Under the pieces are notes generated by a model. It was not told the DNA's origin, ran no database searches, and was given only the letters and a program-made list of their open reading frames with translations. The position numbers and the translations under genes are program-made. This document shows, one piece after another, positions 22,990-30,276 of a stretch of DNA of 30,276 bases. Position 1 is the first letter of the stretch; the number at the start of each line of letters is the position of its first letter. This DNA comes from Candolleomyces eurysporus (taxonomy: Eukaryota > Basidiomycota > Agaricomycetes > Agaricales > Psathyrellaceae), in contig JANBPK010001002.1 of the NCBI GenBank assembly GCA_027579435.1, positions 1 to 30,276 on the forward strand. The letters run 5' to 3'.

Positions 22990-23345
22990 CGAGTCTGGTC
23001 CCGCGATCAACTCTCTCCAATTGGGCGCTATTGCAACGCCATCTTACATCCATTCCGAGTGATGTTATCACAGCTGAACAGAGAAAACCAGGAAATTGCG
23101 GGTTTGGCGAAAGGCGTTCGCGTCAAGGTGCACAATTACCAAAGCCGAACGGAAATTCAACCCGGACTATACAAGGTCCCATGCGAGGAAAAGGTTCGGG
23201 TCGGGTTCAGGAAACGCTTGATCGAACGTGTCCATACTCTAATCTATACTCTGACCGACTTTGAACAGTACCACTTCGAATGGAACGAATCGGTCACGTA
23301 CCACGCCAGAGTGCTCATGTCACTTACACTCAAACGCATGCACAT
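22990..23345 (+). pseudogene. LRR-type protein remnant, unit 6 (5' stub)
   Basis: Only the 5' part remains. A frame reads IPSDVITAEQRKPGN from about 23046, then after a shift KGVRVKVHNYQSRTEIQPGL and VPCEEKVRVG (about 23110-23207). It continues as RKRLIERVHTLIYTLTDFEQ and YHFEWNESVTYHARVLM. At about 23320 it jumps into the shared 3' region (ACTCAAACGCATGCACATATAAGG). The run 23059-23349 is open for 96 codons, the cleanest 5' coding sequence of this family here. It could still be transcribed as a short peptide gene, but the missing LRR body argues for a relic. Confidence 0.55.
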
Positions 23346-23524
23346 ATAAGGCACTGTAGCATTTCGTTGTATTTATCGGAAGTTTACTAAGCTGTCCCGT
23401 ACTTGTGTCCTCAAATCTTTAATCTTTGATCTGTAGTAAGATGATAATATAATATCAGAACGATGGAGGGTAGAGCGGCAGAAGAGGCTATGGCCGATCA
23501 TAGTTCTTCACATCTTAGTTTGTA

Positions 23525-25766
23525 CTAGAGATCAACTGAGGGTTTCTTCTTTTCCGCCTTCTCCCTGAAGCCATATCTTTCCTTCCACTTATCAAAATAA
23601 GACTTCACAATATCTGCCAACTTTTGCTCGTGGAGTTCATCCTGTAGAGGGAACAGAAATTAGTTCGATATTCCAATGAAAAGAGATGTTCATACATTGA
23701 GGTGTTTGATAGTATCAAGTGTAAAGCGCGCCAAGCCATGCCGGAACTCCGAGTTGAAGGGACCTCGCTCAATATGGAATGAGAGTCTTTCGTCGATTCT
23801 TCCCCATCCGTTGTTACGGGTGAAATCGATAAGTCGAAGATCGTCGACATATGTGATTTGGTCGCCAGAGTAGAGAATCAGTGCATCAATGATCCAATAA
23901 AAGCTCCCTGATCGAGAAAGATGTCAGAGACTTGGTCGGGATGGATGTCGGTGACTCACGTTCATCCAAGAAAGTTTCGTATTGAAGTAACTTCTGAAGA
24001 CAAGACCCTACCACGTACTGGCGAACCCGCCTCTCCGGGACAAATAAGTGCTGAGCGCGAAACTCGCTGTCCAAAAACTCAAAGAACGACAGGTGGTAGA
24101 ACTTCATCTCCTCCCACACCTCGGTCCATTGTGGGTTTTGACGAACGAAGACGAGTGAGTGAAGGTCGGAGAAAAGGACTTGATGACCTCCCTCCTCAAG
24201 GCTGATGATTTCATCGAAACCGCGAGCACTATATTGGACACTTACGCGCATGTCAGAATTCATCTGGTGAGCCCGGATAAGTAGAAGAAAATCTCGTTCT
24301 CGATTGGTGTCGACTGCTTCGTACAATTCCTTCGCGGTGGAAAGGATGTTCCTGTAAAGGATATCGAGAAGTTCAAAGGGCTGAATTTGTTGACCACCTT
24401 CAGGAGTCCAGTTGATGATTGCCCTGAGTCTATCCACCGGGGAGCCGCGCCGCTCTGATACGTATTTGACCACCGTCGCAGCATACACAAACTGTCCCGA
24501 AGCTGCCGCCACGAGCTTCTCGATGTCTTCCTGCCTGGGCCATTCAGGAGACTGCGCTCGGCGGTCGCGGCTTCGGCTGCCNATCCCNCGAAGTCTCGTC
24601 CAAAGATAGCGGCGAATATCGCCCGTGGCATCGTACANGTCGCTGAGCTTNATGTGGTATGCGAATTGGTAGAGGTAGCCTTCNGGGTCGNTGTCCAGCG
24701 CGNTNCGGATNGCCCATTCCGGTCTGCTGGCGATGAATATCCGGAATGGGAGATCGTTATCGAGGAGACAATGTNTGATGGNGGATAACAGTTCGTCTTG
24801 GNTNTCTTCCCCNGAGCACTCGTCGAGNCCATCGATCAGGATGGCATAGGGGAAGGTGCTGCTGTCCAGGCCCCCNCTTGCACAGACGCGCTGGAAGGGG
24901 CCGACTATNAGGGTGTCCATCTGNATTCTAAGAGTCTTCTTGAAGATGAGGGGGTCNTCTTCGATGGTCTTCTCAATNGCATCACGGAGGGNAGGATTGC
25001 GTAGTCCTAGCTGGCAAGCAATGGTGGGCACGATGTGCGTTAGGTTGTTTCGCGTGGGGTCTCCCGCGGAGAAGAAGAATGCTGAGCCAAGGGTATTCGA
25101 ACCTGAGCATCCCTCAGCGATCGTCTGCTGTAGCGCTGATTTCCCCGCTCCTGCCGCGCCGGTCATACACAGCAAACGTTGCGGGGATTCACGATCTTGG
25201 ATCCAATCCATAAGTTCCTTGGTAACTTCGACGCGGGTATCTTCATCGCATTTCGGTGCATCAAATCGGGCACTGGAGTCATGAAGAGCGTTGGAGCTAT
25301 ATTTTTCAATAGCATCTTCCAGCCTGCTAGGGCGAAGTCGTCAGCAGTTGAAGAAAATTCTACACCCCTGCATACCTCCTTTCCGGCCATCCTGAATATT
25401 ATGGACATGCTGAGACGAATGGAAGCTGACGTGGTCCATCTTGACATTCTGTGCGTTCGAGAGCATTGACATGGATTGTGTGTGCTCCGTAGGGGGTGGG
25501 TGTCTGTGAGATCTTTCAGCCGTGGATAGGTCCACGTCAGAATGGCGCACTGGTGGAGCCTCCGATGCGTTGACCGTGGTTGCAGCTCCCCCGGTGAATC
25601 CTTCAGGTTTCCTCGACGGTGCCGAGGCATGCGGGGAGCCCTCCATAGTCGGTATATCATGTCCAATTGGCTCCTCATCCCCGGGACGCCCTTTGGAAGA
25701 GCGGAACGGGGACCTCAGGCTAGAAAAAATTGACTTGAGGCCGCGTCTCTTGGAGTTTGGGGGCAT
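23525..25766 (-). CDS. NACHT NTPase copy 6, chimeric, one frameshift
   Basis: Exons: 25766-25376, 25323-23960, 23907-23696, 23641-23525. The introns are 52, 52 and 54 nt. The 5' part down to about 24421 is copy 4 sequence; the 3' part is from a distinct paralogue. That part has its own tail (ending EKKKPSVDL) and its own variable segments (MRVSVQYSARGFDEI; IERGPFNSEFRHGLARF). A missing G near 25295 (TTGGAGCTAT against TTGGAGGCTAT in copy 4) shifts the frame about 12 codons into the NACHT exon. If restored, the exons would sum to 695 codons. About twenty Ns between 24582 and 24992 hide the Walker B region in part. Walker A GAAGAGKSALQQT is clear. Whether the frameshift is real is uncertain, given the poor local assembly quality. 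Confidence 0.75.
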
Positions 25767-25869
25767 GAGAGTGGTGATGTAACTTGGACGAAGGCTACAG
25801 GCAGGTTGGAGGACGATACTCTCACTGCAGACACAGCCGACGACACGAGGCACAAGTTCCCGCGCTCGG

Positions 25870-26234
25870 CCCTTGATCACGTTGTCGATTGCCAAGCGCT
25901 TATTTGGGCGCTACTCTCTCGTTCCGAAAAAATGGTGATTATTGGCGTTTCTCCTGGCAGTGATTCTTCAGAGTTCATTTCCATCGCCATTTTGAGGCTG
26001 GCTGCGGAGTATATGTCCTTGATGTCTGCCAGTGAGACTTGCTTTTGTGGCATTCTCCGTGAGCTCGAAGGAAGAAGGCCAGGACTGCACTAATATGTAC
26101 CTTGGAAACAGCTGAGGGACCGTTGCACGGGCTCTCACTTGCAAGATTAGAAACGGGGCCTGCTTTTTTGAAATACATAAAATAATTGGGCAACGTGCTG
26201 ACAAAAAATACAATCGTTCTCCCTACCGCAGCCA
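25870..26234. other. Divergent intergenic region upstream of NACHT copy 6
   Basis: Duplicate of the region upstream of copy 4, differing by a few bases. Nothing beyond the weak 95-codon ORF already described at 18657-18944 is seen. Confidence 0.4.
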
Positions 26235-27134
26235 AAGCGAGAGGGGTTTGTGCATCCAGTCGAGAAAAAAACAAGAGGGTCGATATCAGGAGGGGTTACA
26301 AGCAGTCAACGCATCTGTGAGGTCATCTTTAGTGAGTAGCAATGCTTAAATACATTCCGAGTGATTTTATCACAGCTGAACAGAGAAAACCAGGAAAAAG
26401 CTTTCGCGTCAAGCTGCACAATTACCAAAGCCGAACGGAGAATTAACCCGGACTATACAGAGTCCCATGCGAGGAAAAGGTTCGGGTCGGGTTTGGGAAA
26501 CGCTTGATTAAACGTGTTCATACTCTAATCGCGCCCGCGTCAAGCCGCACACTTACCAAAGCCGCACAGAGCGTGCGCTCTTCAACCCGGTGTATGCAGT
26601 CCCGTGGGAGGAAAAGATTCGGGAAACGCTTGATCAAACGTGTTCATACTCTAATCTCTACTCTTGCCGACGTTAGACAGCACCACTTCAAATGGAACGA
26701 ATCGGCCAAGTCCCACGCCACAGTGCTCATGTTGTTTCTGCAACCAGCGTTACAGGCTAGCATGGGATGCTCACGGACCTCTCTACCCGCTCCCCTGGAC
26801 TTGCTCAATTGCTTCGCCAACGTCATGCTCCCTCACCTCACTCACATCCACATCCGCCTGAGCCCGTGTGGCCGAACCCAAAGGACACCCAGATCTTGCT
26901 TCCGATTCAAAAGACACCCACCTCCGAGAACCTCGAGTTTTCGAGGTTATACCTCGGCACAGTCCCCAATTTACGCGCGTGTCCCCCACCATCCATTTTG
27001 ACAGAGCCCAACTCCCATTAACACACACTGCGCAGCCGGTTCGTTCAGAAACGCGCTACAACGCTGGAGCCATTTTCCCTCAAGACAACGCGATGGGCTG
27101 TCCATTCCGGGCGCGTCGCTCCTAAAAGCACTTT
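26235..27134 (+). pseudogene. LRR-type protein remnant, unit 7 (duplicate of unit 5)
   Basis: Block B counterpart of 19085-19985 with the same ATG (26342), internal tandem duplication, stop and truncated 3' end. It lacks the inserted N, so a longer open run exists from 26504 to 27001. That run reads through RKRFGKRLIKRVHTLISTLA, HHFKWNESAKSHATVLMLFL and LTHIHIRLSPCGRT. The remaining stops and the lost C-terminal half still make it a relic. Confidence 0.6.
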
Positions 27135-27434
27135 TTGTCCTCGAACATGTGCACATCTAGGGTAATCGATCATCATTGTAGTATTGGCATATAGCATTTT
27201 TTTTTTGTATTTTTCGGAAGTCTATCAGGCTATCCTGTACTTGTACTTGACTTGTACCCTCTGGTCTTTAATTTGTGGTAGGAGAATGATGTAACGACAG
27301 AACGATGGGGAATAGAGCGACAGGGGAGAGCCGAGACGTATTCCGTGAGGTTCGGAATTGCGTCATGAGGCCATGGCCGATGCTAGCTCCCCGCATCTTG
27401 GTGCGGACGAGGAAGAATGGGAGATTTAGTCCTC

Positions 27435-29624
27435 CTACGCGAAACCATATTTTTCATATTTTTCCTTCCACTTATCAAAATACGATTTCACAATATCTGA
27501 CAACTCGTCCTCGTGGAGTTCATCCTGGAGAGGTCAGAGAAATTAGTTCAATATTCCAATGAAAAGAGATGTTCGTACCTTAAGGCGTTGGATAGCATGA
27601 AATGTGAAGCGCGCCAAGCCAGACCATACTTTGAACCGATCCATGTGGGATGAGAGTCTTTCGTCGATTCCTCCCCATCCATTATTGCGGGTAAAATCGA
27701 TAAGTCGAAGATCGTCAACATATATGTTTTGGTTGCTAAAGCCATGCAGTATATCCACGATCCTATTGAAGCTCCCTGTTTGGAAAAGGGGAGGTCAGAG
27801 ACTTGGTCAGGATGGATCATGGCAACTCACAGTCCCCCGAGAAGTCTTCCTGTTGAAGTAACTTCTGAAGACAAGACTCTACCACGTACTGGCGAACCCG
27901 CGCTTCTGAAACAAATAAGCGCTGAGCGCGAAACTCGCTGTTCAAAAACTCGGAGAACGACCGGTGGTAGAACCGCAGCTCCTCCCACACGGTGGTATAA
28001 GTCGGGTCTTGACGAAAGAAGACGAGTGAGTGCAGGTCGGAAAAAAGGACTTGATGATCTCCATCTCCAAGGCCGATGACTTCGTCGTAATTGTGAGCGC
28101 TCCTTATAACCCCCGTGATGCGACAGTCAGAATTCATCTGGTGTGCCCGGACAAGTAGAAGAAAATCTCGTCCTCGATTGGTGTCAACAGCCTCATACAA
28201 TTCCTTCGCAGTGGAAAGAATTTTCCTGTAAAGGATATCGAGGAGTTCCAATGGACGAGTTTGTTGACCACCTTCGGGAGTCCAGTCGATGATTGTCCGC
28301 AGTCTATCCACCGGGGAACTGCGTCGCTCTGATACGTATTTAACCACAGTCGCAGCATAGACAAACTGTCCTGAAGCTGCCGCCACGAGCTTCTCGACGT
28401 CTTCTTTCGTTGGCCATAGCCGAGACTGCCCCCGACGGTCGTGGCTTCGACGGCCGATGTCTTGAAGCTTCCTCCACAAATAGCGACGAATGTCTGCCGT
28501 TGCATCGTACTTGTCGCTGAGTGGGACATGGTATGCGAGTTGGTAGAGGTAGCCTTCTGGCTCCGAGCACAGCGCGCTGCGGATGGCCCATTCTGGCCTG
28601 CTGGCGATGAAAATGCGGAAAGGTAGATCGTTGTCGAGGAGGCAGTGTTTGATCATGGACAGCAACTCCACTTGGTTTTCTTCTCCAGCACATTCGTCGA
28701 GACCGTCGATCAGGATGGCATGGGGAACCGTACTGCGGTCCAGTTCCCCGCTCGCACAGACACGTTTGAAGGGGGCGACTACCAGGGTCTCCATTTGAAC
28801 CTTGATCTTTTTCTTGAAAATGAGAGGGTTCTTTTCGACGGCCTTTGCAATGGTATCACGAAGGGCGAAATGATGTAGGCCTAGTTGGCATGCGATGGTC
28901 GGTACAATGTAGGTTAAGTCGTTTCGAGTGGGATCTCCCGCGGAGAAAAAGAATGCCGAGCCAAGGGTGTTGGAATTTGAGCATTCTTCAGCGATCGTCT
29001 GCTGTATCGCTGATTTCCCCGCTCCTGCTGCTCCGGTCATACACAGCAAACGTTGCGGGGCTTCATGATCTTGAATCCAATCCATGAGCTCCTTGGTAAC
29101 CTCGACACGAGTGTCTTCATCACACTTTGGTGCATCGAATCGAGCACTCGAGTCGTGAAGAGCGTTGGAGGCTACGTTTTTCAACAGCATCTTCCAGCCT
29201 GTCAAGGTCAGGGTCCAGTCTGTCGCTGAGGAAGGTTCTGAAAAGATATCTACATACCATCTATCCGGTTATCTAGAGCATTGTGGACATGCTGGAAGGA
29301 ATGGATGTGCATGCTATCGACCCTGAAGTCCTTTGCATTTGGCAATATCGATGTGGTTGCGGTGTGCTCTATTGGTGTGGATCTGCGGCTTGCCGCAGCG
29401 GACGAGCCCATCTCGGCAAAGGAAGGCGTCGGAGCCTCAGTCGCGCTGACCAGGGTCGCCCTGGGTACTGTAGATTCCTCAGGCTTCTCCATCAGCATTG
29501 AGCTGCTCACATTCTCTGGGCAGCGCTCGGCTGTCGGTAGATCATGAGTGATCGGCTGCTTGTCTCTCCGACGCTGGTTCTGTTTGGTGGATTTGGTGCC
29601 TCCTTTCCTGGCTTTAGGGGACAT
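27435..29624 (-). CDS. NACHT NTPase (fungal NLR-type), copy 7, complete
   Basis: The cleanest gene of the window, with no N. Exons: 29624-29258, 29198-27831, 27775-27579, 27524-27435. The introns are 59, 55 and 54 nt with GTATGT, GTGAGT and GTACGA donors. The total is 674 codons (673 aa). Residues 1-122 form a basic, then Ser/Thr/Pro-rich N-terminus with the motif ILPNAKDFRVDSM...HVHN near 93-115. Walker A GAAGAGKS is at about 178-185, Walker B ILIDGLDE at about 284-291, and IFIASRPEW at about 318-326. The WPTKEDVEKLVAAASGQFVY helix region starts near 384. The C-terminal third has FYHRSFSEFL and then the IDFTRNNGWGGIDERL exon. It ends KYEKYGFA without acidic tail or repeat domain. Exon 1 keeps in frame the 51 nt corresponding to the small intron of copies 1-3. 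By family it binds ATP/GTP and oligomerises on a trigger; the ligand is unknown. Confidence 0.85.
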
Positions 29625-29800
29625 ATCGGCGACGGCAGAGAGGAAGGCCGGAAGAGAAGAGCTTGGACCCAACACAGCAACGGATATCAGGCGTTCATGA
29701 AGCACAGCATTCCCGCGCTCGGACCACTCTCGCGCCTGGCGCGCATTTAGACGCCGGCCTCAAACTCCGAGTTTGGAACCCGGCAAGGCAAGAACGGCTC

Positions 29801-29841
29801 AAAAGGGACCTTGTGCCGTTTATATGAATATGAATATGAAT
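29801..29841. repeat. 41-bp indel with ATGAAT repeats
   Basis: Present here and absent at the matching place in block A (after 22926). It ends in three and a half ATGAAT units, so replication slippage or a short deletion in block A could explain it. Confidence 0.6.
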
Positions 29842-29944
29842 ATGACGTGTACGTCCTGATAGGGGTCTGAGCGAATCAAGCTGACGACACACCACCAATT
29901 TGGCCGAGTCTGGTCCCGCGATCAACTCTCTCCAATTGGGCGCT

Positions 29945-30265
29945 ATTGCAACGCCATCTTACATCCATTCCGAGTGATGTTATCACAGCTGAACAGAGAA
30001 AACCAGGAAATTGCGGGTTTGGCAAAAGGCGTTCGCGTCAAGGTGCACAATTACCAAAGCCGAACGGAAATTCAACCCGGACTATATAAGGTCCCATGCG
30101 AGGAAAAGGTTCGGGTCGGGTTCGGAAACGCTTGATCGAACGTGTCCATACTCTAATCTATACTCTGACCGACTTTGAACAGTACCACTTCGAATGGAAC
30201 GAATCGGTCACGTACCACGCCAGAGTGCTCATGTCACTTACACTCAAACGCATGCACATATAAGG
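29945..30265 (+). pseudogene. LRR-type protein remnant, unit 8 (5' stub, duplicate of unit 6)
   Basis: Counterpart of 22990-23345. It has the same IPSDVITAEQ start and the same junction to the ACTCAAACGCATGCACATATAAGG stretch. One G/A change and a 1-nt loss (GGGTTCGGAAACGC against GGGTTCAGGAAACGC) break the 96-codon run that is open in unit 6. The window ends 11 nt later, so the NACHT gene that should face it lies outside. Confidence 0.5.
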
Positions 30266-30276
30266 CACTGTAATTT

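Larger units (their letters stand above)
17270..23355. repeat. Segmental duplication, block A
   Basis: From inside the NACHT exon of copy 4, through copy 5, to the LRR remnant of unit 6, this block is almost identical to 24421-30270 (offset 7149-7151 nt where no indel intervenes). Differences include the 271-bp MITE present only here (22603-22873), a 41-bp segment present only in block B (29801-29841) and scattered point changes. Left of 17270 the similarity to copy 6 drops to the general paralogue level. Confidence 0.85.
24421..30270. repeat. Segmental duplication, block B
   Basis: Second copy of 17270-23355. It starts inside the NACHT exon of copy 6, includes copy 7 and the LRR remnants of units 7 and 8, and runs to within a few bases of the window end. 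The last matching stretch is AGGCACTGTA (23350-23359 against about 30263-30272), so the true right edge may lie beyond the window. It lacks the MITE of block A. Confidence 0.85.

Noticed and set aside
1..30276. Retrotransposon, CRISPR, tRNA or rRNA content
   Set aside because: No reverse transcriptase or integrase motif, no long terminal repeats, no regularly spaced short repeats, and no tRNA or rRNA signature was seen. The long repeats are gene duplicates.

Overview
The window is eukaryotic and almost certainly from a basidiomycete fungus (Agaricomycetes). Every recognisable gene is split by 49-59 nt introns with GT..AG ends. The dominant protein is a NACHT NTPase of the fungal NLR (STAND) type. 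There is no bacterial operon structure, rRNA, tRNA or CRISPR. Gene models below come from intron reconstruction by eye and from comparing the copies with each other.

Layout: one unit is repeated seven times, with the start of an eighth. Each unit holds, on the + strand, a decayed leucine-rich-repeat (LRR)-type gene, and facing it on the - strand a four- or five-exon NACHT gene. The two converge on a conserved 3' intergenic stretch of about 200-290 bp. The NACHT copies run (start of CDS to stop) 3887-1616, 9983-7724, 14201-11933, 18617-16397, 22476-20286, 25766-23525 and 29624-27435. Copies 3, 4 and 7 have complete reading frames of 682, 686 and 673 aa once single inserted Ns are discounted. 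Copies 1 and 6 each carry a single 1-nt frameshift within a few bases of the same place. Copies 2 and 5 carry nonsense codons plus frame damage. All eight LRR partners are broken or truncated.

The right half is a recent segmental duplication. 17270-23355 reappears at 24421-30270 with a period of about 7.15 kb. Both edges of the period fall inside NACHT coding sequence, so copy 6 is a chimera: its 5' half is copy 4 and its 3' half comes from another paralogue. This is the signature of unequal crossing-over between NACHT paralogues. After the duplication, a 271-bp TA-flanked MITE entered only one of the two blocks. A second MITE-like element with long inverted repeats sits upstream of NACHT copy 2.

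The 4.2-5.7 kb stretch between units 1 and 2 is different. It holds an F-box-like N-terminal fragment and remnants of an unidentified acidic protein gene.

Function: the proteins have an unusual, short, basic and Ser/Thr/Pro-rich N-terminus with a His/Asn/Gln-rich motif, then a NACHT module, then a short helical C-terminus, with no WD40, ankyrin or TPR repeats. By family, such proteins are candidate intracellular sensors in fungal non-self recognition or regulated cell death. That role here is inference.
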